The notes: generated by a model not told the origin, from the letters alone. A stretch of 64,000 nt of DNA from CAVPJW01 sp963705525 (GCA_963705525.1 CAVPJW010000007.1:310001-374000), one strand, 5' to 3'. Counted from the stretch's first letter, positions 24,409 through 32,527 are shown. Numbers and translations: made by a program.

Positions 24409-25469
24409 AGAGCGTCGACGATCTTCGCATCGGCACATCGGGCTGGAGCTATCCGGCCGGTCGCGGCACCTGGAACGGTGTTTTCTATCCGGCTCGGGCG
24501 GGCACGAGCCGCCGCGGGCGTTTCGACGATCTCGCGTACTACGCCGAACATTTCAACACCGTCGAGGTCAATTCGACGTTCTACGGTCCGCCGCGCCCAT
24601 CGGTCAGCGCCAGCTGGGTACGCCGCACGCCCGCCGACTTCGAGTTCTCGATCAAACTGCACCAGAAGTTCACGCATGCGAAAGAGGTCTCGGGGTCGCA
24701 GGGTCGAAAGGTCGACGCGTCGATCACGAGGGTCGAGGGAGCAAAGGGTCGAAGGGTCGCAGGATCGGACCGAGAGGCCCAAGGATCACAGGGTCGAAAA
24801 GCTGCAGGGTCTGTCAGCGAAATCCCGAGCGCCGGACCGGCCGATGTAGACGAGTTTCGGTCCGGCCTCGAGCCCATCGCACGTGCAGGCAAGTTCGGCG
24901 CGCTTCTGGTGCAGTTCCCTCCGAGCTTCAAGAACGGCCCGGCCACGCTCGACTACCTGACGCGCGTGCTGGGCTGGTTCAAGGACTATCCCGTCGCGGT
25001 GGAACTCAGGCACCGAAGCTGGAGCGATGATGTGGCGTCAACGCTGACGCTGCTGAACGAGCACCGGGCGGCGTGGGTGCAGATCGACGAGCCGAAGTTC
25101 AACTTTTCGATTCGGCAGAACTACCTGCCGAACGTCAAGGGCTTCTATTACATGCGGCTTCACGGGCGGAACGTCGAGAAATGGTGGCGGCATGATCGCG
25201 CCGAGGACCGGTACGATTACCTCTACTCAGCCGACGAGCTCAAGCCGTTTTCGGAAACAGCCGTCGCCGCACGCATGCTCGTCAAGAAGCTGTACCTGTA
25301 TCTCAACAATCACTTTGCCTCGAAGTCGGTGGCCAACGCGCTCATGATCAAGCACCAGGTCGGCGACCCGATCGTCGGCGAGTATCCCGCCTCCCTCGTG
25401 TCGCGCTATCCGGAGCTCAGGCCCTTCGTGCCTATTTCGCAGCCGGCTCTTTCACCGATATCTTCCTGA
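24405..25469 (+). CDS. DUF72 family protein carrying an in-frame repeat insertion
   Basis: The 354-residue protein has the DUF72 TIM-barrel marks: RIGTSGWSYP at the start, NTVEVNSTFYGPP, LLVQFPPSF, VAVELRHRSW and YYMRLHGRN. The family function is uncertain. GTG 24405 overlaps the previous stop (GTGA). Between KFTHAKEV and ADVDEFRSGLE, where relatives have a short loop, about 45 extra residues rich in Gly, Ser, Lys and Arg are encoded by an intergenic-type 8-nt repeat array. The last 38 bases overlap the convergent cyclophilin gene. Confidence 0.85.
   Translation: MKSVDDLRIGTSGWSYPAGRGTWNGVFYPARAGTSRRGRFDDLAYYAEHFNTVEVNSTFYGPPRPSVSASWVRRTPADFEFSIKLHQKFTHAKEVSGSQGRKVDASITRVEGAKGRRVAGSDREAQGSQGRKAAGSVSEIPSAGPADVDEFRSGLEPIARAGKFGALLVQFPPSFKNGPATLDYLTRVLGWFKDYPVAVELRHRSWSDDVASTLTLLNEHRAAWVQIDEPKFNFSIRQNYLPNVKGFYYMRLHGRNVEKWWRHDRAEDRYDYLYSADELKPFSETAVAARMLVKKLYLYLNNHFASKSVANALMIKHQVGDPIVGEYPASLVSRYPELRPFVPISQPALSPISS
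24688..24815. repeat. 8-nt AAGGGTCG-family array inside the DUF72 gene
   Basis: Units such as GGGTCGCA, GGGTCGAA, GGGTCGAA, GGGTCGCA and GGGTCGAA occur with a mostly 8-nt spacing and some interruptions. They keep the reading frame open. Because 8 is not a multiple of 3, the encoded peptide repeats only every 24 bases (SGSQGRK appears twice). Confidence 0.75.
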
Positions 25470-26040
25470 TCACGTCCCCCACCTCGATCTTGGGCAGGAC
25501 GTCCATCCCGCTCGTGACGCGACCGAAGACAGTGTACTTGCCATCCAGCTTGGGCTGCGCCGCCAGCGTCACATAGAACTGACTGTCCGCCTGGCTCGCA
25601 TCGCCGGCGTGCGCCATCGCAACGGCGCCCTTGACGTGCGTTCTCTTCTTCGTGATCTCTGCCACGCCGATCGGGTGACCGCTCGACGCCGCCGGGCCGC
25701 GACCCCAGTTGTCGCGCTTGGTCATGTCCCGGGATTGCGGATCGCCTGCCTGAATCACGAAGCTCGGCACGACGCGGTGAAAACGCAGCCCGTTGTAAAA
25801 GCGGCGATTGACCAGTTCGAGAATGTGCGCCACGGTCTTGGGTGCATCGGTGGGATAGGTCTCGAACTCGAACGTCCCCTTGACCGTCTCCACCACAATC
25901 ACCGGGCCGGCAGGTGCGGGCTTCGGCGCCTGCGCGTCGGTCACGCCAACTGACAGCCACAGCCCGAAGCCGACAGTCGCCACGCCAAAGGCGGCCGGCC
26001 TCAGTCGCTCGATCATCGCCCTCATTCGAGTCATCATCAT
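25432..26040 (-). CDS. Peptidyl-prolyl cis-trans isomerase, cyclophilin type, exported
   Basis: The 202-residue protein has a signal sequence ending near TDAQA and a cyclophilin domain. The catalytic Arg is in FHRVVPSFVIQAGDP, and DSQFYVTLAAQPKLDGKYTVFGRV completes the active-site groove (read as two overlapping family motifs). ATG 26040 is chosen because AAGGAG precedes it. Two more ATG codons follow directly. It would fold proteins in the periplasm. It is convergent with DUF72, overlapping by 38 bases. Confidence 0.88.
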   Translation of the reverse strand: MMMTRMRAMIERLRPAAFGVATVGFGLWLSVGVTDAQAPKPAPAGPVIVVETVKGTFEFETYPTDAPKTVAHILELVNRRFYNGLRFHRVVPSFVIQAGDPQSRDMTKRDNWGRGPAASSGHPIGVAEITKKRTHVKGAVAMAHAGDASQADSQFYVTLAAQPKLDGKYTVFGRVTSGMDVLPKIEVGDVIRKISVKEPAAK

Positions 26041-26077
26041 GCGGCTCCTTGCATGCAGTCCTGATTCCGGAACGGTC

Positions 26078-26809
26078 TTACGACGCGGCCCGCGCGGGGC
26101 CGTTCGTTTTCGACACGCGATCGACACCCACGCGCGGACAATCGCCCGAAATCGCACAGGCAGCGCAACGTGGATACACGGGCCGACACACATTCTGTCC
26201 CCAGGTGACCAGATACAGGTTGATGTACGGCCACCATCGTGGGTTGGTCGCCTTGTACAACGCCTGCTCCGATTCGTTCAGGGGTCCGCGTGGCGACCCA
26301 TCCCAGGCGGTTCGAAATGCGATGGACATGTGTGTCGACACAGATGTTGGTGACGCTTTGATGGGCCAGAATCAGGACAAGATTCGCAGTCTTCCGACCG
26401 ACGCCGGGCAGCAACAGCAGCTCTTCCATCGTCCTCGGCACACGGCCGCCAAAACGCGACAGCAGAAGCTGGCACGTCGCGCGCACGTAGCGAGCCTTGT
26501 GACGGTAGAAGCTCACCGGATAGATGAGGCGTTCGATCTGCCTGACCGGCAGCCGCGCCATCGAGCGCGGTGTCCGTGCCGTCTTGAAGAGCCGCTCCGA
26601 CGCCGCGAGCGTGGTCGCATCCTGCGTTCGCGCCGACAGGAGCGTGCGATCAGCACCTGGAACGCGTTCTCCTTGCGGCCCTCGGCGATCTTTTCGACGG
26701 CCGGCAGCTCGAGACCGTCAATCTGCCTCGCGAGGATGCGCATGATGCGCCCGACTTTGGCGTCCGGCGGGCGACGGAGAGGGCTCGATGATTGGGCGGA
26801 ATCGCTCAC
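26078..26809 (-). pseudogene. nth: Endonuclease III, frame-disrupted
   Basis: Endonuclease III removes oxidised pyrimidines and nicks the abasic site. The pieces lie in order on minus: an N-terminal part MRILARQIDG...ENAFQVLIA, then LSARTQDATTLAASERLF in another frame, the helix-hairpin-helix LLPGVGRKTANLVL with catalytic Lys, DTHVHRISNRLG with catalytic Asp, and in a third frame the [4Fe-4S] loop CRPVYPRCAACAISGDC (C-x6-C-x2-C-x5-C). Frame breaks fall near 26645 and 26280. All catalytic residues remain, so single-base sequence errors are as likely as real decay. The start is taken as GTG 26809, overlapping the dehydrogenase stop. Confidence 0.82.
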
Positions 26810-27752
26810 AGGAGTGACTGGACCGCGTCCCTGAAGCACCGAGGCGACGTTCCGCACGGCAAGCTCGCCATCGCCGTGCGCGTTTCCAGCGTGGCGCTTC
26901 CGAGATGTGGTGCCAGCACGACGTTCTCGAGCGCCAAGCAGCCCTGGGTGCACGACCGGCTCATGCTCGTAGACGTCGAGGGCCGCGCCTGCGATCAGGC
27001 GATCCGTCAGCGCCCACACCAGCGCGGCTTCGTCCACGACCGGGCCGCGCGACGTGTTCACCAGATACGCCGAGCGCTTCATGCGAGCCAACGCGCGCTG
27101 ATCGATGAGATGGTGCGTCTCCGGCGTCAATGGCACATGCAGCGACACGACGTCCGAGGTCGCCAGCAGCTCGTCGAAGGCCATCGGCGTGACGTCGGGG
27201 GCGCTCGACATGGAGCGCGAGCGACAGGCGACCGTCATGCCGAAGGCCTGTCGCGCGGGCCGCGACGGCCTGTCCGATCCGGCCGAAGCCGACGATGCCG
27301 AGCTGCTTGCCGCGAAGCTCGGAGCCGAGCATGAAATCGAGCGTCCAGCCCTTCCAGTCGCCCCGCCGCAGGATCCGTTCCCCTTCAGCGAATACGCCGC
27401 GTCACCGCCAGGATCAAAGCCCAGGTGAAATCCGCCACGGCCTCGGTCAGCACATCCGGTGTGTTGGTCACCACGATGCCCTTCGTCCGCGGCGTATCGG
27501 CACGTCGATGTTGTTGAAGCCGACGGCGACGTTGGCGATCACGCGCAGCTTGCGCCGCGGCATCAATGGTCTCGTCGATCGACCTGGTCGGTGAGAACCG
27601 ACACGAGCGCGTCCTTGTCCACGATGCCCGCGCGCAGCGAATCCGGCGGCATCGCGCCGTCGCCCTGGGCCATCTCGATCGCGCGACGCCGTTCAGGCTC
27701 CTCAAGACGACGACGGCAGCCGGCGGGTGATGAGAACGACTGGCAGGGACAC
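26806..27752 (-). pseudogene. D-2-hydroxyacid dehydrogenase, frame-disrupted
   Basis: This NAD-dependent dehydrogenase (glyoxylate/hydroxypyruvate reductase-like) is about 315 residues when pieced together from at least four frame changes. The pieces are VVLITRRLP at the start, TNTPDVLTEAVADFTWALIL, the cofactor loop LGIVGFGRIGQAVA, LVNTSRGPVVDE with catalytic Arg, DVYEHEP with catalytic Glu, and APHLGSATLETR with catalytic His in a shifted frame. Breaks lie near 27700, 27580, 27400, 27245 and 26935. It follows the BMC genes on the same strand and may reduce or oxidise a BMC-pathway 2-hydroxy acid. Substrate is unknown. Confidence 0.78.
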
Positions 27753-27778
27753 AGAAACGTCAGAGAGACGGCCTCACG

Positions 27779-27994
27779 TCAGTGGCCGTAGGACTGGCAG
27801 TATCCGCAGTGATTGCACGGCACCGCCGGTTCGATGAGACACGGACCGTCGCCTGTCGGCGCCCGTGGGGACAGGCAGCAGCTGATGACTGGCGTGCCGC
27901 GGTGCGAAGAGGGGTTCGCCGGCCGGCGCGGTCCTGCCGAGATGGCGCTCGATCGACTGTCACGACCAGCTCGCGCAGCTGCCTCGTCGGTCAT
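27779..27994 (-). CDS. Small Cys-rich protein of the BMC locus (frame-corrected)
   Basis: Starting at ATG 27994 and allowing about three single-base corrections, the sequence reads MTDEQLRELVVTVIERHLG, a short linker, then GDGPCLIEPAVPCNHCGYC and QSYGH before a TGA stop, about 70 residues. The C-terminal half is in one frame and ends naturally. The N-terminus is an amphipathic helix like BMC encapsulation peptides. The four cysteines (C-x7-C-x2-C-x2-C) could bind Zn or an Fe-S cluster. I do not recognise a named family. It lies between the pentamer gene and the dehydrogenase. Confidence 0.5.
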   Translation of the reverse strand: MTDEAAARAGRDSRSSAISAGPRRPANPSSHRGTPVISCCLSPRAPTGDGPCLIEPAVPCNHCGYCQSYGH

Positions 27995-28267
27995 GGCTGA
28001 GTAGTCCACGCTGTCGATGATGCCGATGATCGCCGCATCGACCGGCGCGATCTTTCGGCCGAGGGCCTCGCCCGCCGCTCGACCTTCCTGCACGACCAGC
28101 ACTTTCTCGTGCACGCCTGCGCCGACGCCGTCGACGGCCAGAAACGCCGGCCCGCGCGGCGTGCTTCGTCGAGCGTCAGCGGCTGGACGAGCAGCAGTTT
28201 CGCGCCCTCGAACTTCGCGTGCTTCTGCGTCGCAGACGACGGTGCCGACGACGCGGGCGATCTGCAT
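27991..28267 (-). CDS. BMC pentameric vertex protein, EutN/CcmL family (copy 1)
   Basis: Pentamers of this family cap the vertices of bacterial microcompartments. The protein starts MQIARVVGTVVC and contains FLAVDGVGAGVHEKVLVVQEG and VDAAIIGIIDSVDY, matching the EutN fold. A segment after residue 12 is out of frame; shifting it gives KFEGAKLLLVQPLTLDE, the normal family sequence, so one insertion and one deletion lie near 28230 and 28150. The true stop is unclear; a TGA at 27993-27991 would overlap the next ATG. It begins 3 bases after copy 2. Confidence 0.75.
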
Positions 28268-28270
28268 CAG

Positions 28271-28541
28271 CTACCGTTCGACGGTCCAGTGGTCGACGAT
28301 GCCCGACGATGCCGGCATCGGTCGGCACTTCGGTCGGGTAAAACGGAAAGCTCGCCTCCTTGCCGCGAACGAAGAAGACTTCTTCGCCGACGCCGGCGCC
28401 AACCGCATCGACGGCCACGAGCGTCCGTCCGGCCGGCTCGCGTTCGGGTGTCAGCGGCTGGAGCACCAGCAGTTTCAGGCCGTCCAGGTTCGCGTCCTTG
28501 CGGGTCACGACGACGTCACCGATCACGCGAGCCAGCTGCAT
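28271..28541 (-). CDS. BMC pentameric vertex protein, EutN/CcmL family (copy 2)
   Basis: The sequence MQLARVIGDVVVTRKDANLD, LKLLVLQPLTPE, LVAVDAVGAGVGEEVFFVRG and VPTDAGIVGIVDHWTVER is a complete EutN protein of about 89 residues. One extra G near 28310 must be removed to reach the natural TAG stop at 28273-28271; without it the frame runs into the next gene. It overlaps copy 3 by about 26 bases, so the pentamer genes are tightly coupled. Confidence 0.8.
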
Positions 28542-28820
28542 GGGTCAGCTCACTCGTCACCTCGATGGTGTCGACGATGCCGACGATGGCCGCATCGACC
28601 GGACAGTCCTTCAGGCCCGACGCCATCCGCGCCGAGCTGCCGCTGACGATGAGCACGGTTTCGCCGACGCCCGCATCGACGGTGTCGACGGCCACGAGGT
28701 AGCGTGCCTTCGGCCTTGCCGCGCGGATCCATGGGGCGCGCGATCGAGCAGCTTGCTGCTCACGAGGCGCGGATCCTTCCGCGTCGCGACGACGGTACCG
28801 ACAACCTTTGCGAGGATCAT
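28516..28820 (-). CDS. BMC pentameric vertex protein, EutN/CcmL family (copy 3), frame-disrupted
   Basis: ATG 28820 begins MILAKVVGTVVATRKDPRL, and after frame changes near 28742 and 28702 the sequence continues YLVAVDTVDAGVGETVLIVS and CPVDAAIVGIVDTIEVTS. This is a third EutN-type pentamer of about 95-100 residues. Three divergent pentamer paralogs next to one hexamer gene are typical of several BMC locus types, including the planctomycete/verrucomicrobial sugar-degrading one. Confidence 0.75.
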
Positions 28821-28905
28821 GAATGTGACGGGCGGATGCGCGTGAGACGACTGACAACCGTGCGCGGCGCGCACAGTTGCGCAGCACGATCAGGAGCCCC
28901 CAACC

Positions 28906-29200
28906 TCAGGCCTTCGCGTTGGCAGCCTTGCCGATCGGCAGCGCGTCTTCGAGGTTGGCGTGCGGCCGCGGAATCACGTGGACGGACACCAGCTCTCCAA
29001 CGCGGCGGGCCGCAGCCGCGCCGGCGTCGGTCGCTGCCTTCACCGCCGCCACGTCGCCGCGCACGATCGCGGTGACATAGCCGGCGCCGATCTTTTCCCA
29101 GCCCGACGAGCGTGACCTTCGCGGCCTTGACCATGGCATCCGCCGCCTCGATCATGGCGACGAGCCCTTTGGTCTCGACCATCCCCAGCGCCTCTCCCAT
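28906..29200 (-). CDS. BMC hexameric shell protein (BMC-H), one frame break
   Basis: The protein starts MGEALGMVETKGLVAMIEAA, the classic BMC-domain opening, and after one extra G near 29102 continues VGWEKIGAGYVTAIVRGDV, AAVKAATDAGAAAARRVGE and SVHVIPRPHANLEDALPIG. The corrected length is about 98 residues, one BMC domain, forming shell hexamers. It lies 16 bases after the aldolase, with AGGACAGC before the ATG. An 85-base gap with a small GC hairpin separates it from the pentamer genes. Confidence 0.85.
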
Positions 29201-29216
29201 GCTGTCCTCCCAACCG

Positions 29217-30099
29217 CTATCGCAACTGCCTCACGGCATCTTCGATGAGAGCCGTCAGCTCGCGGTATGTTAACCGAATTTCGTCGCCTCGGCCCGGACG
29301 AACGCGCTCGACGGCACGGTGATGCCGGCCAGACCGTCATCGACGAGCCGTTCCTTCGACGATGGCGCGGCTGCACGTACTGGCAGTCCACCGGGTCTGC
29401 TGGCGATCCGAGCGCCTCGGCAGGACCGTCCGCGCAGATGGGCGCGGGCGACTGCGACCCCGTAGCGTCCGCGCAGGCTCTCGAGCCGAGCACTTCTTCG
29501 CGCGACAGGAGCCGCTCGCGGCCGAGCAGCCGTGCGACCAGGCTGATCCGGGCGAAGTGCTCGATGGTCTCCATCTTGTAGTACGCCGCGAAAAGCTCCC
29601 CCGCCGCCGTCAGGGCGCCATGGTTGGCGAGCAGCAGGCCGTCGTGCGCTTTGATGTACTTGCCGACGGCGTCGGCCAGCTCGCGCGTCGACGGCGTGCC
29701 GTAATCGGCGATCGGGATGCTGCCCAGTGTGGCAATGACCTCGGCCAGAACGGCCCGATCGAGCGGAATCCCCGCAACCGCAAAACCCGTGGCGACGGGC
29801 GGATGGGCGTGAACGACGGCCTTGATGTCCGGTCGGTGGCGATAGACCTCCAGGTGCATCAGGAGCTCGGACGACGCGTTCCGGTCGCCGGAGATCTTCG
29901 AGCCGTTCATGTCGGTGATGACCATCATGTCCGGCGTCATGAAGCCCTTCGACACGCCGGTCGGTGTCGTCAGGACTCGATTGCCATCGAGTCGCACACT
30001 GATGTTGCCGTCGTTCGAGGCGACGTACTCCCGAGCGTGCAGCCGGCGGCCGATTTCGATGATGTCGGCGCGGAGTGCATTCTCGACGCGATCAGGCAT
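29217..30099 (-). CDS. Class II aldolase (L-fuculose-phosphate aldolase type) with C-terminal extension
   Basis: The first 200 residues are in one frame: SNDGNISVRL, TPTGVSKGFM, NASSELLMHLEVY with the catalytic Glu, VVHAHPPVATGFA with two zinc His, and LLANHGALT with the third His. This fits fuculose/rhamnulose-phosphate aldolases, which give lactaldehyde and DHAP. Beyond residue 205, frame breaks between about 29490 and 29280 must be corrected; this gives an extension with GITVPSSAFVRAEATKFG and a final helix LTYRELTALIEDAVRQLR ending at TAG 29219-29217. Such a helix could target the enzyme into the microcompartment. It is the first gene of the BMC set. Confidence 0.8.
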
Positions 30100-30114
30100 G
30101 GTGGTCGCTCACTC

Positions 30115-30369
30115 TCACCGCGATTGAAACTTGTTGCGGCACTCCTCCGAGCAGAAATACACGTCGCCGCCGCCCTTGCGAAGCGACAGCGCCGGCGTCG
30201 GGATGACGAACGTTCCGCACACCGGGTCGCGCACCATTGCCACGCCGCGTTCCGGAGGCCGCCGCCGTGGACTTGATGGTGAAGCGCCCTCGGCAATCCC
30301 CACCAGGAAGCTCCAAATCGCGCGCACCACGATCGTCGCCAGGACCGAGAGCAGGATGAATCTGAACAT
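30115..30369 (-). CDS. Small membrane protein with YHS-type metal-binding domain
   Basis: The 84-residue protein has one N-terminal membrane helix (FILLSVLATIVVRAIWSFLVG) and a C-terminal YHS/TRASH-like motif VRDPVCGTFV with FCSEECRNKF. Four Cys could hold a metal. It starts 6 bases after the TPR gene and may be the last gene of that transcript. The family is often found beside TPR and translocase-type genes, without a defined role. Confidence 0.75.
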   Translation of the reverse strand: MFRFILLSVLATIVVRAIWSFLVGIAEGASPSSPRRRPPERGVAMVRDPVCGTFVIPTPALSLRKGGGDVYFCSEECRNKFQSR

Positions 30370-30375
30370 GCGACA

Positions 30376-31005
30376 TTACTCGGGACGGCCCGCAGGCGGC
30401 TCCGCTCCGCCGAGCGTCGGATGGGCCTGCTTCATTCCTTCGAGCGCCCGCCGCGCGGCTTCGGCTTCGGGCGTCCCGGGCGCGATCTCGATCACCCGGC
30501 GCCACGAGGCCGCCGCAGCCTCCAAATCCTGTTTGCCAAACGCCAGGACAATGCCCTGATTGAGGACGGTCTTGCCATGCTTCGGATTGATGCTCAAGGA
30601 ATAGTCAAACTGTTTGAGAGCCCGATCCGCCTGGTTCAGGTAGTAATAGCTGACGCCGAGGTCGGTGCTGACATCGGCGTCTTTCGGCTCGAGCTTCAAC
30701 GCTTCGATATACCACTGCATCGCGTCCTCATAGCGCTCGGCATCGAAGTACAGGTTGCCGAGCTGAACGCGTGCTTCGTGATTCTTCGGATCCGCGTTGA
30801 TGGCCGCGCGCAGGACGCTGGCTTTGTTCTCGTCAAGAGGGGCGGCCCGCGTCTGGCCACCGCTTGCATCGGCCGGAGTCGCGGATTGCTGAGCCGCCGC
30901 GACCGGAGCTCGACCGCTCTCCGCCTGCTGCACCCCCAGGACCCAGCCGACGATCAGGCCAAAGGCCATTCCGGCGACGGCGAAGACGACGGATTCGAGT
31001 TTCAT
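30376..31005 (-). CDS. Membrane-anchored TPR protein
   Basis: The 209-residue protein has an N-terminal membrane helix (VVFAVAGMAFGLIVGWVLGV), an Ala/Ser-rich linker and about three to four tetratricopeptide repeats (for example EARVQLGNLYFDAERYEDAM and STDLGVSYYYLNQADRAL). TPR domains bind other proteins. ATG 31005 is chosen because it directly precedes the membrane helix; an ATG at 31026 is also in frame. Confidence 0.8.
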   Translation of the reverse strand: MKLESVVFAVAGMAFGLIVGWVLGVQQAESGRAPVAAAQQSATPADASGGQTRAAPLDENKASVLRAAINADPKNHEARVQLGNLYFDAERYEDAMQWYIEALKLEPKDADVSTDLGVSYYYLNQADRALKQFDYSLSINPKHGKTVLNQGIVLAFGKQDLEAAAASWRRVIEIAPGTPEAEAARRALEGMKQAHPTLGGAEPPAGRPE

Positions 31006-31017
31006 GCGATGGCACGC

Positions 31018-31042
31018 AACTGACAACCTACAACTAACCGAG
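31018..31042. repeat. Short ACAACTG-family 7-nt repeat
   Basis: Heptamers GCAACTG, ACAACCT, ACAACTA resemble the second half of the repeat at 18190-18235. They fill the small gap before the TPR gene. Confidence 0.5.
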
Positions 31043-31051
31043 AAACTCCGA

Positions 31052-31786
31052 TCATAACAGCGTGCGCCGAAACCAGTCCACCAGCTGCGTCACGAGATCG
31101 GGCGACCGCGCGAGCAGCACCGTGCCGTGGCCACCGGATTCCACCGTGCGAACGTCCCGCACTCCCGGGCCGAGCGTGGCCAGCTCGGCGATGGAGCGCC
31201 GAGCATACGGATCGTCCGCCCCGGCGATCAGGAGAGCCGGGCGATCAGTGTACTTCCGCATCGCGGGCTCGGTCTTGAGACCGAGATAGTCGAGGCCCGG
31301 AGAGAGGAGCGCAACGGACCTGATCGTCGGGTCGTCGGCGGCCGCGATCAACGCCAGGTTCGCACCGACCGAGGCGCCGGCAATGCCGATGGCATGGCTG
31401 ACTTCGGATCGACCAGACAGAAAGCGTTTCGCCGCGCGCACGTCGAGCACCATCCGCGCCGCCTCCGCGCGACTCTCGACGGTGGAACCGCTCTCGACCG
31501 AGAGGCTCTGCGCTCGCGTGTCGATGGCAATCACCGCAAAACCAGCATCGGCAAAACGCGAAAGGACGGACTGCCAGTCGTCCGCGCGGCGACCGAGCAT
31601 GGGCAACAGGATGACACCAGGGGCGGGAGCATGCGTGGGTTCGTGATAAACGCCGGCAATCGTCGCGCCATCGTCGGCTCTCAACGTGATTCGGATAGTC
31701 GCGGCGTCACCCGGAGCAGACCCGCAGATCAGCAGGCCCGCCAGAATCGCCATCGCCCCTCGGTACGGACGAGTGACGGGCTTCAC
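31052..31786 (-). CDS. Secreted alpha/beta hydrolase
   Basis: The 244-residue protein has a signal sequence (ILAGLLICGSAPGDAA) and an alpha/beta-hydrolase domain like dienelactone hydrolases. The nucleophile elbow is GASVGAN, the acid is likely in IAGADDPYA and the His in ESGGHGTVL. It overlaps pdxJ by four bases at the end of the tilS-to-pdxJ operon. The substrate is unknown. Confidence 0.8.
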   Translation of the reverse strand: MKPVTRPYRGAMAILAGLLICGSAPGDAATIRITLRADDGATIAGVYHEPTHAPAPGVILLPMLGRRADDWQSVLSRFADAGFAVIAIDTRAQSLSVESGSTVESRAEAARMVLDVRAAKRFLSGRSEVSHAIGIAGASVGANLALIAAADDPTIRSVALLSPGLDYLGLKTEPAMRKYTDRPALLIAGADDPYARRSIAELATLGPGVRDVRTVESGGHGTVLLARSPDLVTQLVDWFRRTLL

Positions 31787-32523
31787 GGCTGGACGAGAAC
31801 GGCGAGATAGTCGCGAACGGCGCGCTCGAGGCCGACGAAGAGTGCGTGGCTCATCAGCGCGTGACCGATCGACACTTCATCGAGATGGGGCAGCGTGCGG
31901 AAGAGGACCAGGTTCTCGAGACTGAGGTCGTGGCCGGCGTTCACACCGAGACCGAGCGAGTGCGCGAGCCGGGCCGTGGCAACGCACGCACCGAACTTGG
32001 CGTCGATCTCTGTCTGGACGCCACGTTCGAATGCCTTGGCAAAGGGCTCCGTGTAGATCTCGATGCGATCGGCGCCGAGCCGTGCGGCCCATTTCGCGGA
32101 CTCGAGCTCCGCATCGACGAACATGCTGACCCGGATGCCATCGGATCGAAGCCGGCCGATCGCATCGGCGAGATCCTCGACCGGCGTGTCTGCGGGCCAG
32201 CCCGCCTGACTCGTGATCTCGCCGGGCAACACCGGGACCAGCGTGCACTGCGTTGGACGAACCTCGTGCACGAGCGTGAGAAGATCGGCGCGCGGATCTC
32301 CTTCGATGTTGAACTCCACGCCGGGATGAGAGGCTAGTTTCCGGGCGATGTCGCGGACATCGGTGGGCGTGATATGCCGCCGGTCCGCGCGGGGATGGAC
32401 GGTGATGCCCGGCACGCCTGCCGACAAACACACGTCGACCGCTTGGAGCACTCGAGGCATCTCTCCACCGCGAGAGTTTCTGAGCGTCGCAACTTTGTTG
32501 ACGTTGACAGAGAGCTTGATCAC
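31783..32523 (-). CDS. pdxJ: Pyridoxine 5'-phosphate synthase
   Basis: PdxJ condenses 1-deoxy-xylulose 5-phosphate with 3-amino-2-oxopropyl phosphate to give pyridoxine phosphate. The 246-residue barrel starts KLSVNVNKVATLRNSRGG and shows ITVHPRADRRHI with the catalytic His and Arg, and GLGVNAGHDLSLEN near the C-terminus. It lies 4 bases after glmM in a long same-strand operon. Confidence 0.95.
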   Translation of the reverse strand: MIKLSVNVNKVATLRNSRGGEMPRVLQAVDVCLSAGVPGITVHPRADRRHITPTDVRDIARKLASHPGVEFNIEGDPRADLLTLVHEVRPTQCTLVPVLPGEITSQAGWPADTPVEDLADAIGRLRSDGIRVSMFVDAELESAKWAARLGADRIEIYTEPFAKAFERGVQTEIDAKFGACVATARLAHSLGLGVNAGHDLSLENLVLFRTLPHLDEVSIGHALMSHALFVGLERAVRDYLAVLVQP

Positions 32524-32527
32524 GACG

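Noticed and set aside
26280..29500. Programmed ribosomal frameshifting in the BMC genes
   Set aside because: Too many breaks in both directions, at varied sequences without slippery heptamers. Sequence error or decay is simpler.
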